From an uncultured Ignavibacteria bacterium (lineage in GTDB: Bacteria > Bacteroidota > Ignavibacteria > Ch128b), in NCBI GenBank assembly GCA_937944105.1, contig CALDZP010000028.1, forward strand, positions 57,783 through 121,782: a stretch of DNA of 64,000 nucleotides, read 5' to 3'. How positions within the stretch are numbered: the stretch's first letter is position 1; each line of letters opens with the position of its first letter. Positions 16,806 to 26,417 of the stretch are shown piece by piece. The translations under genes were made by a program, and so were the position numbers. Under the pieces are notes generated by a model. The model made no database searches. It saw only the letters and a list, made by a program, of their open reading frames with translations, and had not been told where the DNA came from.

Positions 16806-18731
16806 ATGGATAAATATATTAAAATAAAATTTCCTGATGGTTCAATAAAAGATTTCCCTGCTGGTATTACTGGTGAGGAAATTGCAAAATCTATAAGTCA
16901 TAGACTCTTTGATGATGCAGTTGCAATTAAAATAAATGGGAAAATTAAGGAATTAAATTTTCCAATTTATGAGGACGCTGAGATTCAAATTCTCACATTC
17001 GACGACGAAGAAGGACGTGAAGTTTACTGGCATTCTTCGTCTCATTTAATGGCTCATGCTATTGAAAAATTATTCCCCGGTGCTAAGTTTGGTGTTGGAC
17101 CAGCTATTGAAAATGGTTTTTATTATGATGTTGATGTAGATAGAAAAATTACACCTGAAGATTTGGTTGAAATAGAGAAGAAAATGGCAGAGCTTGCAAA
17201 AGAAGCTAAGCCCTTCATCCGAAAAGAATGTTCAATTGATGAAGCAATAGAATTCTTTAATAAAAAGGGGGACCAATACAAACTTGAAATATTAAAAGAC
17301 ATAGATAGTCGGGAAGAACAGGTAAGTTTATATGAAGAGGGTGATTTTGTTGATTTATGTCGTGGTCCACATCTGCCTGATGCAGGTAAAATTAAATACT
17401 TTAAATTACTTTCTGTTGCTGGTTCTTTCTGGAAAGGTGATCCGAATAATAAACCAATGCAAAGAGTTTACGGTATCTCTTTTCCAAAAAAGAAATTACT
17501 TGATGAATACTTAATTCAACTCGAAGAAGCTAAAAAAAGAGATCATAGAAAATTAGGCAAAGAACTTGAATTATTTTTCTTTCATGAAATTGCACCTGCT
17601 GCACCTTTCTGGCTGCCAAAGGGAATGATAATTTTTAGGGAACTTGAAAAATTTCTTAGAGAAACATTAGATAAACAAGGTTATCAAGAAATTTCAACAC
17701 CAATTCTTGTAAAGAAAACTCTATGGGAAAAATCAGGTCATTGGGATCATTACAAAGAAAATATGTTTATTCTTGAAGTTGATAATGAAATTTATAGCTT
17801 GAAGCCAATGAATTGTCCCGAAAGTACTATTGTTTACAAATCTAAATTGAGAAGTTATCGTGACCTTCCATTAAGACTTTCAGAAATCGGGAGACTTCAT
17901 AGGAATGAAATTTCTGGTGCATTAGGAGGCATGTTAAGAGTTCGACAAATTACAATGGATGATGCTCATCTTTTTGTAAGGCCAGATCAGATTCTTGAAG
18001 AAATAACAAAATTGCTTAAATTGATTAATGATTTTTATACATTATTTGGATTTTCACCTTCTTATAATCTTTCTACTAGACCAGAAAAAGCGATGGGTGA
18101 TATAAATTTGTGGAATCAAGCAGAAGAGGCTTTGAGTAAAGCTCTTGAATTAAACAATATAAAATTTAAAATTAAAGAAGGTGAAGGTGCTTTTTACGGT
18201 CCAAAGATTGATATTCAAATAAAAGATGCAATAGGTCGTTCCTGGCAAACTGCTACAATTCAGTTAGATTTCCAAATGCCAGAACGATTTGAGCTTGAAT
18301 ATATCGACGAAAATGATGAACGTAAAAGACCCGTGATGATTCATCGTGCTATTTTTGGTAGTTTTGAAAGATTTATTGGAATTCTTACAGAACATTTTGC
18401 TGGATATTTCCCAACGTGGTTATCACCGATTCAGGTTGTAGTTCTTCCAATATCTGAAAACTTTATTGATTATGGTAAAAAAGTTTATCAAATCTTATTT
18501 GATAATAACATAAGAGTTGAATTAGATCAAAGGAATGAAAAGATAGGTTATAAAATTCGTGAGTGGGAAACACAAAAAGTACCTTACATGTTGATCGTTG
18601 GTGAAAAAGAATTCCAAAATAATTCTGTAAGTGTTAGAAAACATAAAAAAGGCGATCTGGGTTCATTTGATCTTAATCATTTCACACAATTAATCTTAAA
18701 TGAAATTAAAACAAAACAATTACACAATTAA
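16806..18731 (+). CDS. thrS: Threonyl-tRNA synthetase
   Basis: 641 residues, full length. An N-terminal TGS domain (1-64) is followed by the editing domain with HSSSHLMAHAIEKLFPGAKFG split around its His pair (~76-95). The class II catalytic core has LKPMNCPEST (zinc cysteine) and RLHRNEISGALGGMLRVRQ (motif 2). The anticodon-binding domain is at the C-terminus (VVVLPISENFIDYG onward). It charges tRNA-Thr and edits mischarged serine. It heads the thrS-infC-rpmI-rplT-pheST block and has its own promoter. Confidence 0.97.
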   Translation: MDKYIKIKFPDGSIKDFPAGITGEEIAKSISHRLFDDAVAIKINGKIKELNFPIYEDAEIQILTFDDEEGREVYWHSSSHLMAHAIEKLFPGAKFGVGPAIENGFYYDVDVDRKITPEDLVEIEKKMAELAKEAKPFIRKECSIDEAIEFFNKKGDQYKLEILKDIDSREEQVSLYEEGDFVDLCRGPHLPDAGKIKYFKLLSVAGSFWKGDPNNKPMQRVYGISFPKKKLLDEYLIQLEEAKKRDHRKLGKELELFFFHEIAPAAPFWLPKGMIIFRELEKFLRETLDKQGYQEISTPILVKKTLWEKSGHWDHYKENMFILEVDNEIYSLKPMNCPESTIVYKSKLRSYRDLPLRLSEIGRLHRNEISGALGGMLRVRQITMDDAHLFVRPDQILEEITKLLKLINDFYTLFGFSPSYNLSTRPEKAMGDINLWNQAEEALSKALELNNIKFKIKEGEGAFYGPKIDIQIKDAIGRSWQTATIQLDFQMPERFELEYIDENDERKRPVMIHRAIFGSFERFIGILTEHFAGYFPTWLSPIQVVVLPISENFIDYGKKVYQILFDNNIRVELDQRNEKIGYKIREWETQKVPYMLIVGEKEFQNNSVSVRKHKKGDLGSFDLNHFTQLILNEIKTKQLHN

Positions 18732-18733
18732 AT

Positions 18734-18738
18734 AGGAG
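18734..18738 (+). promoter_or_regulatory. Shine-Dalgarno site that fixes the AUA start of infC
   Basis: AGGAG at 18734-18738 lies 7 bases before ATA at 18746, and an in-frame TAA at 18740-18742 closes the frame just upstream. No ATG, GTG or TTG occurs in frame between that stop and 18845, so this site decides the start. Confidence 0.8.
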
Positions 18739-18745
18739 ATAAGCT

Positions 18746-19291
18746 ATAAGCTCAAAAGATACAAACCGTGAATTAAGAATTAATGAACAAATTCGAGTTC
18801 CTCAAATCAGAGTTATTGATAGTGATGGAACACAACTCGGTATAATGTCACCAAGAGAAGCTCTAAGGATTGCAGAATCTAAAGGTCTTGATCTGGTAGA
18901 AATTGTTCCAAATGCTAAACCGCCTGTTTGTAAGATTATTGATTATGGGAAATATAGATACGAAGTTCAAAAGAAAGAGAAAACTCAAAGAAAAAAACAG
19001 GCTGTTGTCGAAGTTAAGGAGATTCGTTTTCATCCTAATACCGATGATCATGATTTCGAATTTAAATCAAGACATTGCAGACAATTTTTATTGGATGGTT
19101 ATAAAGTTAAAGCAACTGTGATTTATAAAGGAAGAGAGTTGATCTATCCTGAAAAAGGAGAAGAGCTTCTTAATAGATTAATTGAAAAATTAAGTGACAT
19201 AGCTCGTATCGAGAGTCCTCCTAAATTTGAAGGACGAACAATGACAACAATATTAAGTCTTGACAAAAGTAAAGCAAAAAAATCAAATTGA
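18746..19291 (+). CDS. infC: Translation initiation factor IF-3, apparent AUA start
   Basis: 181 residues if read from ATA at 18746. Family-conserved N-terminal residues ([20 protein letters not shown]) lie upstream of the first ATG at 18845, so a start there would cut the IF-3 N domain. In-frame candidates after the TAA at 18740 are only ATA 18746, ATT 18779, ATT 18791 and later ATC/ATT. ATA has an AGGAG at ideal distance. IF-3 proofreads initiation codons, and in E. coli its AUU start gives autoregulation; the same logic probably applies here. The C domain ([20 protein letters not shown]) is intact. Confidence 0.93.
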   Translation: MSSKDTNRELRINEQIRVPQIRVIDSDGTQLGIMSPREALRIAESKGLDLVEIVPNAKPPVCKIIDYGKYRYEVQKKEKTQRKKQAVVEVKEIRFHPNTDDHDFEFKSRHCRQFLLDGYKVKATVIYKGRELIYPEKGEELLNRLIEKLSDIARIESPPKFEGRTMTTILSLDKSKAKKSN

Positions 19292-19302
19292 GGTTAATAA
19301 AA

Positions 19303-19497
19303 ATGCCTAAGATGAAGACAAATCGAAGCGCAGCAAAAACTTTTAGAAGAACTGCATCAGGTAAATTTAAAAGGGCTAAAGCATATAGAAGTCATATCCT
19401 AACAAAAAAGTCTTCTAAAAGAAAACGAAAGCTTAGAAAACCAACTCTGGTTTCAAAAGCTGATCAAAAACGCGTTAAAATTATGTTACAACAATAA
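19303..19497 (+). CDS. rpmI: 50S ribosomal protein L35
   Basis: 64 residues beginning [20 protein letters not shown], the conserved bL35 start. An upstream in-frame ATG-like start at 19288 overlaps infC and is not family-like. GAGGT about 8 bases upstream serves as the ribosome-binding site. It is the usual partner of rplT after infC; in other bacteria L20 represses this pair at the translational level. Confidence 0.97.
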   Translation: MPKMKTNRSAAKTFRRTASGKFKRAKAYRSHILTKKSSKRKRKLRKPTLVSKADQKRVKIMLQQ

Positions 19498-19514
19498 TGA
19501 TGAGGTAAATAGTT

Positions 19515-19862
19515 ATGCCAAGATCAAAAAATAAAGTTGCATCACATAGACGAAGAAAAAAAATTTTAGAAAGAGCTAAAGGTTACTGGGGAAGAAGAAG
19601 CAAAGTTTACACAATCGCTAAAAATTCCGTTGAAAAAGCTTTGCTCCACTCCTATGTTGGTCGAAAGTTGAAGAAAAGACATTTCCGCTCTCTCTGGATA
19701 ACTCGAATTAATGCAGCAGCCAGATTGAATGGAACAACTTATTCTAAACTCATTCATGCTTTAAAGGAAAAGCAAGTTGGCATTAATAGAAAATTGCTTG
19801 CCAATATTGCTTACGAAAATCCGAAAGCATTTTCTGAAATAGTAAAATTTGCAATGAATTAA
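19515..19862 (+). CDS. rplT: 50S ribosomal protein L20
   Basis: 115 residues, full length. It starts [20 protein letters not shown] and contains RDLWITRIN-like [15 protein letters not shown], both typical of bL20. It organises 23S rRNA early in 50S assembly and is the autogenous regulator of the infC-rpmI-rplT set in several bacteria. A strong hairpin follows the stop within 5 bases. Confidence 0.97.
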   Translation: MPRSKNKVASHRRRKKILERAKGYWGRRSKVYTIAKNSVEKALLHSYVGRKLKKRHFRSLWITRINAAARLNGTTYSKLIHALKEKQVGINRKLLANIAYENPKAFSEIVKFAMN

Positions 19863-19864
19863 TT

Positions 19865-19892
19865 GAAATTCCCTACTCTAGTAGGGAATTTC
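19865..19892 (+). terminator. Perfect 12-bp hairpin between rplT and pheS (terminator or attenuator)
   Basis: GAAATTCCCTAC (19865-19876), loop TCTA, GTAGGGAATTTC (19881-19892) form an uninterrupted stem followed by TATTTT. It sits in the 42-base gap before the pheS ATG at 19905. The T-run is short, so it may be a partial terminator that lowers pheST expression, or an mRNA stabiliser. Confidence 0.65.
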
Positions 19893-19904
19893 TATTTTAA
19901 AACT

Positions 19905-20927
19905 ATGGAAAATACAGAAACTATAAAATCAATTGGCAAAGAAGCTTTAAAGGATTTTGAAAAAGTTTCATCATATCAAGAAGTCGAAAATTTCAGAATT
20001 AAATATCTTGGAAGAAAAGGCATTCTTTCTAATCTCTTTGATAAATTAAAAGAATTACCAAAGGAAGAAAAACCTCAGTTTGGCAAAGAATTAAATCTTC
20101 TTAAAAAAGAACTTGAAGAAAAATACGAGCTTCTTCGCCAGAAATTTCCTAAACCTAAGGAATTTGAGCTTAAGGATGATTTAACTCTACCCGGCATAAA
20201 ACCGAGAATTGGCTCGAAGCATATTGTTACAAAAACATTAGATGAAATTAAAGAAATCTTTAAATCATTTGGGTTTGTAATTGCTGAAGGTCCTGAGTTA
20301 GAAACTGATTATTACAATTTCTCTGCATTAAATTTTCCTGAAGATCATCCCGCTCGAGATATGCAGGATACCTTCTTCATTTCTAAAGAACTTCTACTCA
20401 GAACTCATACTTCGCCTGTGCAAATTAGATACATGGAGAGTCATAAACCTCAAATAAGGATTATAGCGCCTGGTAGAGTTTTTAGAAATGAAGCAATTTC
20501 AGCAAGAAGTCATTGTATTTTTCATCAAGTTGAAGGATTATATGTTGATACAAATGTAACTTTTGCTGAACTAAAAGGAACTTTAGTAAATTTTGCAAAA
20601 ATTTTTTATGGTTCTGATGTAGCTATAAGATTTAGACCAAGCTTTTTCCCATTTACTGAACCAAGTGCAGAAATGGATGTGAGTTGTATAATTTGTAAAG
20701 GAAAAGGTTGTAGACTTTGTAAATACACTGGTTGGCTGGAAATTCTTGGTTGTGGAATGGTTGATCCAAATGTATTTAAATCGGTCAATTATGATCCAGA
20801 GATTTATACAGGTTATGCTTTTGGGATGGGTATTGAAAGAATAGCAATGCTTAAGTATGGAATTGATGATATAAGAATTTTATTTGAAAATGATTTAAGA
20901 TTCTTAAAACAATTTAAAGGCTTATGA
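19905..20927 (+). CDS. pheS: Phenylalanyl-tRNA synthetase, alpha subunit
   Basis: 340 residues. An N-terminal coiled-coil arm (to ~95) is followed by the class II core with [19 protein letters not shown], the motif-2 region ([20 protein letters not shown]) and the motif-3 segment [17 protein letters not shown] four-cysteine cluster ([12 protein letters not shown], ~264-275) is seen in many Bacteroidota-type PheS proteins and may bind zinc. The ATG at 19905 follows the hairpin; the frame is open back to 19863, but that part is the hairpin itself. It overlaps pheT by four bases. Confidence 0.96.
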   Translation: MENTETIKSIGKEALKDFEKVSSYQEVENFRIKYLGRKGILSNLFDKLKELPKEEKPQFGKELNLLKKELEEKYELLRQKFPKPKEFELKDDLTLPGIKPRIGSKHIVTKTLDEIKEIFKSFGFVIAEGPELETDYYNFSALNFPEDHPARDMQDTFFISKELLLRTHTSPVQIRYMESHKPQIRIIAPGRVFRNEAISARSHCIFHQVEGLYVDTNVTFAELKGTLVNFAKIFYGSDVAIRFRPSFFPFTEPSAEMDVSCIICKGKGCRLCKYTGWLEILGCGMVDPNVFKSVNYDPEIYTGYAFGMGIERIAMLKYGIDDIRILFENDLRFLKQFKGL

Positions 20928-23329
20928 AAGTATCACTTAACTGGTTAAAAAATTATATTGATATTTCAAACTACTCAGTTCTTGAATTGAAAAATCTATT
21001 GACAAATTCAGGGCTCGAAGTAGAAGCCATTGAAGAGATTGGAAAGTCGCTGGAAGGTTTTTTAGTCGGTGAAGTTTTATCAAAAGAAAAACATCCCAAT
21101 GCTGATAAACTTTCGGTGTGTAAAGTAAACGATGGTAAAGAAGTACATCAAGTAATATGCGGTGCACCTAATGTTGAAGCAGGACAAAAAATTGTTTTCG
21201 CACCATTGGGTGTGGTTATTCCTGGAACAGGCGAAAAATTAAAAAAGGCAAAAATTCGTGGCGTCGAATCCTTTGGTATGATTTGTAGTGAAAAAGAACT
21301 TGGATTAGGAGAAGATCATACAGGTATTATTGTCTTAGATAATTCAGCACCAGTGGGAATTCCATTTAATGAATATCTTGGTTTAAATGATTATGTTCTT
21401 GAAATTGGTATTACTCCAAATCGACCGGATGCATTAAGTCATATTGGAATTGCTCGAGAGTTATCAGCAATAACAAAGAAAAAATTTGTTTTCCCAAAAA
21501 TCGATTTTGATGAAAGTGATGAATCGATTGATAAATTTTTGAAAGTTGAAATATTAAATGCTAATGATTGTCCTCGTTATTGTGCTCGAATGGTGAAAAA
21601 TGTCAAAGTAAAGGAATCTCCTCAATGGTTAAAAAATTATTTAATGAATGTTGGTATTAGACCAATTAATAATGTCGTAGATGTTTCAAATTTTGTAATG
21701 CTTGAATTAGGACAACCACTTCATACCTTTGATGCAAAATTTGTAGAAGGTGGAAAAATTATTGTGAAAAATGCAGAAGATGACGAAAAATTTATCACTC
21801 TTGATGGCAAGGAAAGAATTTTAGATTCATCAATGCTAATGATTTGTGATGCAAAGAAGAAGATTGCTATCGCTGGTATAATGGGTGGAGCAAATTCTGA
21901 AATTTCTGAAAATACTAAAGATGTAATAATTGAAAGTGCTTATTTCAATCCTAAGTCTATACGAAAGACGAGCAAAAAGCTTGGATTAAGTTCCGAATCA
22001 TCTTATAGGTTTGAAAGAGGAGTTGATTATAAAAATACTTTATTGGCTGCCAATCGTGCAGCTCAATTAATTGCTGAACTCGCTGGCGGTGAAATTCTTG
22101 CAGGATTTATAGATGAAAATCCAGTGAAATTTGAAGAGATTGAAGTTAGTCTTAGAACTTCTCGAGTAAATAAAATTCTTGGTGTAGAACTTACAAGTGA
22201 TGAAGTTGCTGATATTTTACAACGACTCGGTATCCAGATTCAAAAGTCGAATGGTGAGGTATTACTCTGTACAATACCTTCATATCGTCCTGATCTAACT
22301 CGAGAAATTGATTTAATTGAAGAAGTTGCAAGAATTTATGGCTATGATAAAATAATTGGTGATTCTCGAGTTAATTTTGAAATTTCCATTGATAAAATTC
22401 AGCAAAGATATGAAGATAAGGTCCGAGATATTTTGACTGGTTTTGGGTTATATGAGGTTATTAACAATACTCTTCTAAGTGATGAAGAATCTAATTTCAA
22501 TGATCTTAAAGCAATTAAAATTCTAAATCCTATTAGTCAAGAGCTTTCTAGTTTAAGAACAAGTTTAATTCCCGGTCTTATTAAAACCGTTTCGCTTAAT
22601 CATAGATTTGGTGAGTTTGATTTGCAACTGTATGAAATAGGTAGAGTGATGATTGCAAAGAAAGTTCGAGTAGAAAATCCCAGTGATTATATTGAATTAG
22701 AAAAACTTGGAATTTGTTTGACAGGAAAGCTTGTTGATAAGAATTGGAAAGATGAAGCGATTCAATCAGATATTTTTTACCTTAAAGGATTAGTTGAGGC
22801 ATTATTAGAAAAATTATCTCTTGACAATATTAATTTCACTTCTTATTATGCTTTAGAAAATGAATTCTATTCTATTGAAATAAAAGTATTTATTGACAAG
22901 ACTTATATTGGTTCTTTATATAAAATGACAGAAAATTATCTGAAAAAATTTGATGTTGAGAAACCAGTTTACATTGCTGAATTGGAACTTGGTTTACTAA
23001 AAACATTACCAGTAAAGCGAGTAAGCTTTAATAAATTATCAAATTATCCAAAAGTTGAACGAGATATAAGTTTCTTTGTCAATAATGATATTCCTTATGA
23101 AAAAATTGAGCAGATAATTTGGAAGGCAAGCGATAAACTTTTAGTAAATACTTATCTATTTGATTTGTATTTTGATCCTAGAAAATCTGAGAAGAAAAGT
23201 CTTGCCATTAGATTGGAATTTCAATCTTATGAAAAAACATTAACTGCAGAGGAAGTTGATTCAAGGGTTCAGAAGATTACTGGAGCACTTGAAAAAGAAT
23301 TAAATGTTGAATTAAGGAAACTTAATTAA
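20924..23329 (+). CDS. pheT: Phenylalanyl-tRNA synthetase, beta subunit
   Basis: 801 residues, full length. Domains in order: EMAP/tRNA-binding fold (~40-150, [17 protein letters not shown]), B3/B4 editing domain (~210-390, [20 protein letters not shown]), B5 (~405-475), the inactive class II-like core, and a C-terminal FDX-ACB anticodon domain (~705-800, [13 protein letters not shown]). It forms the alpha2-beta2 enzyme with PheS. The stop shares a base with the start of the following coiled-coil gene. Confidence 0.97.
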   Translation: MKVSLNWLKNYIDISNYSVLELKNLLTNSGLEVEAIEEIGKSLEGFLVGEVLSKEKHPNADKLSVCKVNDGKEVHQVICGAPNVEAGQKIVFAPLGVVIPGTGEKLKKAKIRGVESFGMICSEKELGLGEDHTGIIVLDNSAPVGIPFNEYLGLNDYVLEIGITPNRPDALSHIGIARELSAITKKKFVFPKIDFDESDESIDKFLKVEILNANDCPRYCARMVKNVKVKESPQWLKNYLMNVGIRPINNVVDVSNFVMLELGQPLHTFDAKFVEGGKIIVKNAEDDEKFITLDGKERILDSSMLMICDAKKKIAIAGIMGGANSEISENTKDVIIESAYFNPKSIRKTSKKLGLSSESSYRFERGVDYKNTLLAANRAAQLIAELAGGEILAGFIDENPVKFEEIEVSLRTSRVNKILGVELTSDEVADILQRLGIQIQKSNGEVLLCTIPSYRPDLTREIDLIEEVARIYGYDKIIGDSRVNFEISIDKIQQRYEDKVRDILTGFGLYEVINNTLLSDEESNFNDLKAIKILNPISQELSSLRTSLIPGLIKTVSLNHRFGEFDLQLYEIGRVMIAKKVRVENPSDYIELEKLGICLTGKLVDKNWKDEAIQSDIFYLKGLVEALLEKLSLDNINFTSYYALENEFYSIEIKVFIDKTYIGSLYKMTENYLKKFDVEKPVYIAELELGLLKTLPVKRVSFNKLSNYPKVERDISFFVNNDIPYEKIEQIIWKASDKLLVNTYLFDLYFDPRKSEKKSLAIRLEFQSYEKTLTAEEVDSRVQKITGALEKELNVELRKLN

Positions 23330-23640
23330 TGGAAAAAGAAAATCGGACAAAATTTTTAGAAGCTCTTCAAAGATTGGAGGAAAATCTTCAGAATTTTGTT
23401 GTCCGATATAATAAATTAAAAAAAGAGAATTCGGAATTAACAAATGAATTGTTAAATTTGAGGCAGAAGCTGGAAACATTAGATAAAGAATTGTTAGAGA
23501 AAGACAAAGAGATTGAAAATTTGAATAACCAGCTTGAAAAAGTCAGAAATACGATAATTATTTCAGAGAAGGAGAGACAAAATCTCAAACATCGTATTTC
23601 TGAAATTCTGGAGAGGATAGAAGTATACTTAAACAATTAA
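23329..23640 (+). CDS. Small coiled-coil protein between pheT and zapA (ZapB-like)
   Basis: 103 residues, nearly all heptad-repeat coiled coil from residue 10 to 95 (LQNFVVRYNKLKKENSELTN and onward). It has no signal or membrane segment and no enzyme motif. It starts on the last base of the pheT stop and ends 10 bases before zapA, so it is translated with the ZapA cell-division factor. A short coiled-coil partner of ZapA suggests a ZapB-like function in Z-ring organisation. That is inferred from size, fold and context, not sequence identity. Confidence 0.75.
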   Translation: MEKENRTKFLEALQRLEENLQNFVVRYNKLKKENSELTNELLNLRQKLETLDKELLEKDKEIENLNNQLEKVRNTIIISEKERQNLKHRISEILERIEVYLNN

Positions 23641-23650
23641 ATAACTGGAA

Positions 23651-23932
23651 ATGTCTTCAAATCAAAAGCTGAAAATTAAAATATTTGATAAAGAATATTC
23701 GTTAGTGGTTGATAACGAGGAACGCGCTCGAAATGTAAGTGAATATGTGAATTCTTTGATGAATGATTTAAGTGTTGATATGAATGGACAACCACCTCAA
23801 ACAATCGCTATAGTTGCAGCTTTAAATATTGCGAATGATTTTTTCATTGAGCAAGAGAACGCTGAAAAAACATTTGCTGAAGCAACAGAGCGATTGAATA
23901 AACTAAATTTACTTCTTGAAGACATTTCCTGA
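23651..23932 (+). CDS. zapA: Cell division protein ZapA
   Basis: 93 residues. The N-terminal LKIKIFDKEYSLVVDNEERA and the NDFFIEQENAEKTF helix match ZapA, which crosslinks FtsZ filaments at midcell. Length is normal. It is followed within 16 bases by the 6S-like RNA, the same order as zapA-ssrS in gamma-proteobacteria. Confidence 0.9.
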   Translation: MSSNQKLKIKIFDKEYSLVVDNEERARNVSEYVNSLMNDLSVDMNGQPPQTIAIVAALNIANDFFIEQENAEKTFAEATERLNKLNLLLEDIS

Positions 23933-23947
23933 TAAGTTTTCACTTCT

Positions 23948-24170
23948 AACCGCTCCAGACTTCTAAAGAAAAAAATTGAGGACTAACACCCAAGACCAAG
24001 GGAGTTAGACTTCAAAAGCGTATTACAGGCCTCACTCGCTTGTGCGAGAAGCTAAGTGAACTTGTTGTGAAAACAATCACTTAGCTCGGTGGAAGTAAAA
24101 AGCTTTTGAGCTAACACCCACTGTGTAAGAGATAGGTTCTCAATTCCTATCTTGAAGTCTTGGAGCGGTT
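23948..24170 (+). ncRNA. ssrS: 6S RNA (RNA polymerase-binding regulatory RNA)
   Basis: About 223 nt. The ends close a long stem (AACCGCTCCAGACTTC 23948-23963 with GAAGTCTTGGAGCGGTT 24154-24170, one bulge). Inside lies an open central region with a hairpin on each side: CTAACACCC/GGGAGTTAG on the 5' side and AGATAGG/CCTATCT on the 3' side. Then come an inner stem TCAAAAGC (24012-24019) with GCTTTTGA (24112-24119) and an apical stem AGCTAAGTGA (24050-24059) with TCACTTAGCT (24077-24086). This promoter-bubble-like layout and the position directly after zapA fit 6S RNA, which sequesters housekeeping RNA polymerase. The identification rests on structure and synteny. Confidence 0.78.
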
Positions 24171-24198
24171 GAATTTTATAAAGAAAGAGAGATGAATT

Positions 24199-25761
24199 AT
24201 GGAACTATATATTTTGATTCCTTTGATTGTTGTCTTTAGCATTGCTTTGTTCTTTATTGGTTGGACATTAAATTCCCAGGTTGGAAAACAAAGCATTGCC
24301 TCCGCAGAAAAACAAGCAAAAAAAATCATCGAAGAGGCTGAGCGTGAAGCAGCTAATATAAAAAGAGAAAAACTACTTGAAGTCAAAGACGAATGGTTCA
24401 AGAAAAAACAAGCCTTTGAACAAGAAGCGACTGCAAAGAAAAATAATCTTCAAAATTATGAAAGACAACTTAAAATTCGAGAAGAAGCTATCGATAAGAA
24501 AACAGAACTTATCGATAAAAAAGAAAAACAATTACAGGAACTTGAGAATAAACTAAATAGCAAGATTGCTGAATACGAACAGAAAACTCAACAATTAAAT
24601 AATATCATTGCTGAACAAACATACAAACTTGAAAAAATTGCCGGTATGTCTCAGGAAGAAGCAAAAAAAATCCTCTTTGAGAATTTGATTAATGAAGTTA
24701 AAACAGAAGCTCAGCAAATGATAAAACAAATTCGAGATGAAGCAAAGGCAGAGGCAAAGAAAGAAGCTCAAAAAATTATCGTTCAAGCTATTCAACGCTC
24801 TGCTGCAGACCATTCTGTAGAAACCACTGTTAGTGTTATTCAAATTCAAAGTGAAGAGATGAAAGGTAGAATTATTGGAAAGGAAGGTCGGAACATCCGT
24901 GCTTTTGAAGCAGCTACTGGTGTGGATGTGATTGTCGATGATACTCCAGAAGCTGTAATCCTTTCTGCTTTTGATCCTTTCAGAAGAGAAGTTGCTAAGG
25001 TGGCTCTGGAAAGACTGATTGCTGATGGAAGAATTCATCCAGCTCGAATTGAAGAAGTTGTTGAGAAAGTAAAAATTGACCTTGAAGATCAAATTATTGA
25101 AGATGGTGAAAATACCCTTATTGAAATTGGTATCCATGGTATGCATCCAGAACTTATAAAGTTAATTGGTAGGATGAAATATCGTCAAAGTTATGGTCAA
25201 AATCTCTTACAACATAGTAAAGAAGTTGCTGTTCTTGCTGGAATAATGGCAGCAGAGTTAGGATTAGATCCTTTACTGGCAAAACGCGGTGCTATTCTTC
25301 ATGACATTGGAAAAGTTCTCGACAAAAATTCTGAAGGTCCCCATGCTTTAATTGGTGCAGAAGTAGCAAAAAAATACAATGAACATCCTATTGTTGTCAA
25401 CGCAATTGCCTCACACCATGAAGATGTGGAAATGGAGCACCCAATTGCTGCGATTGTTCAGGCGGCAGATGCAATAAGTGGTGCAAGACCTGGAGCAAGA
25501 AGAGAACCTCTTGAATCTTATGTTAAACGTCTAGAAAAACTTGAAACAATTGCAAAATCTTTCGAAGGAGTTGCTAAAACTTATGCAATTCAAGCTGGTA
25601 GAGAAGTTAGAGTTGTAGTAGAACATGAAAAAATTGATGATGTAACTGCAGAAAAGTTAGCACAAGAAATTGCCGCAAGAATTCAAGAAGAAATAGAATT
25701 TCCCGGTCAAATTAAAGTTGTAGTTATTCGAGAAGTTCGCAAAATTGCATTTGCGAAATAA
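24199..25761 (+). CDS. rny: Ribonuclease Y
   Basis: 520 residues, the family length. An N-terminal membrane helix (~4-23) anchors it. A long Glu/Lys-rich coiled coil (~30-200) is followed by a KH domain (GRIIGKEGRNIRAFEAATGV, ~220-240) and an HD phosphodiesterase domain (GAILHDIGKVLD, HHEDVEM; ~340-430). It is an endoribonuclease that starts mRNA decay at the membrane. AGAGAGATGAATT precedes the ATG. The 6S-like RNA lies just upstream, and coaE follows after 11 bases. Confidence 0.97.
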   Translation: MELYILIPLIVVFSIALFFIGWTLNSQVGKQSIASAEKQAKKIIEEAEREAANIKREKLLEVKDEWFKKKQAFEQEATAKKNNLQNYERQLKIREEAIDKKTELIDKKEKQLQELENKLNSKIAEYEQKTQQLNNIIAEQTYKLEKIAGMSQEEAKKILFENLINEVKTEAQQMIKQIRDEAKAEAKKEAQKIIVQAIQRSAADHSVETTVSVIQIQSEEMKGRIIGKEGRNIRAFEAATGVDVIVDDTPEAVILSAFDPFRREVAKVALERLIADGRIHPARIEEVVEKVKIDLEDQIIEDGENTLIEIGIHGMHPELIKLIGRMKYRQSYGQNLLQHSKEVAVLAGIMAAELGLDPLLAKRGAILHDIGKVLDKNSEGPHALIGAEVAKKYNEHPIVVNAIASHHEDVEMEHPIAAIVQAADAISGARPGARREPLESYVKRLEKLETIAKSFEGVAKTYAIQAGREVRVVVEHEKIDDVTAEKLAQEIAARIQEEIEFPGQIKVVVIREVRKIAFAK

Positions 25762-25772
25762 ATTTTTGATTA

Positions 25773-26393
25773 ATGTCTAAAGATAAATTCTTAATCGCTA
25801 TTACTGGTGGCCTTGGTACAGGTAAATCCTTATTCTCGAAATACCTGTTAGAAAAAAATGAAGTAGTTATTTATTCTGATGCAGTTGCAAAAAAAATAAT
25901 GACTTCAAGGCAAAATGTTAAAACTGAAATTAAAAAACTGATCGGAAATGATGCTTACTTTGAAAATGGTGAACTCAATACAAAATTTATTGCTTCTAAA
26001 ATCTTCACCGACCCCGAACTGTACAAAAAATTCAATAAAATTGTTCATCCTCCAACAATTGTAGAAATTCAAAGACTTGCACAGAAAGAGTTCAATAGAA
26101 GAGGCAAAAGGCGAGTATTTGTTGAATCGGCTCTGGTATTTGAAGCAAGATTGGAAAAAAGATTTGATTTTATTGTTTTATTGAAATCAAATTTAGAACT
26201 CAGGCTTCAAAGAACGTTGGAAAGAGACAAAATTACTCCTGATGAATTTTATCAAAGGATACAATTTCAATTGGACCCAGATATAGTTGAAGAGTATTCA
26301 GACTTTGTAATTTACAATAATGGAAGCATAGATGATTTAATGAAAAGATTTGAATTTGTTTATAATATTATCAAAATGATCACTGAAAAATAA
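25773..26393 (+). CDS. coaE: Dephospho-CoA kinase
   Basis: 206 residues. It phosphorylates the 3'-OH of dephospho-CoA, the last step of CoA synthesis. Seen are the P-loop TGGLGTGKSLFSKYL at ~10-24, the DAVAKKIM substrate-site segment, NKIVHPPTI and the LID-region RTLERDKITPDEF. Length is normal. It starts 11 bases after rny and precedes the PRODH gene by 24 bases. Confidence 0.95.
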   Translation: MSKDKFLIAITGGLGTGKSLFSKYLLEKNEVVIYSDAVAKKIMTSRQNVKTEIKKLIGNDAYFENGELNTKFIASKIFTDPELYKKFNKIVHPPTIVEIQRLAQKEFNRRGKRRVFVESALVFEARLEKRFDFIVLLKSNLELRLQRTLERDKITPDEFYQRIQFQLDPDIVEEYSDFVIYNNGSIDDLMKRFEFVYNIIKMITEK

Positions 26394-26417
26394 ATGAAAA
26401 ACTAAAGGAGGCATTTT

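Noticed and set aside
24595..25146. 183-codon frame antisense to rny
   Set aside because: A shadow of the coiled-coil and KH coding sequence, Phe/Asn/Ser-rich, no start site; RNase Y is unambiguous on the other strand.
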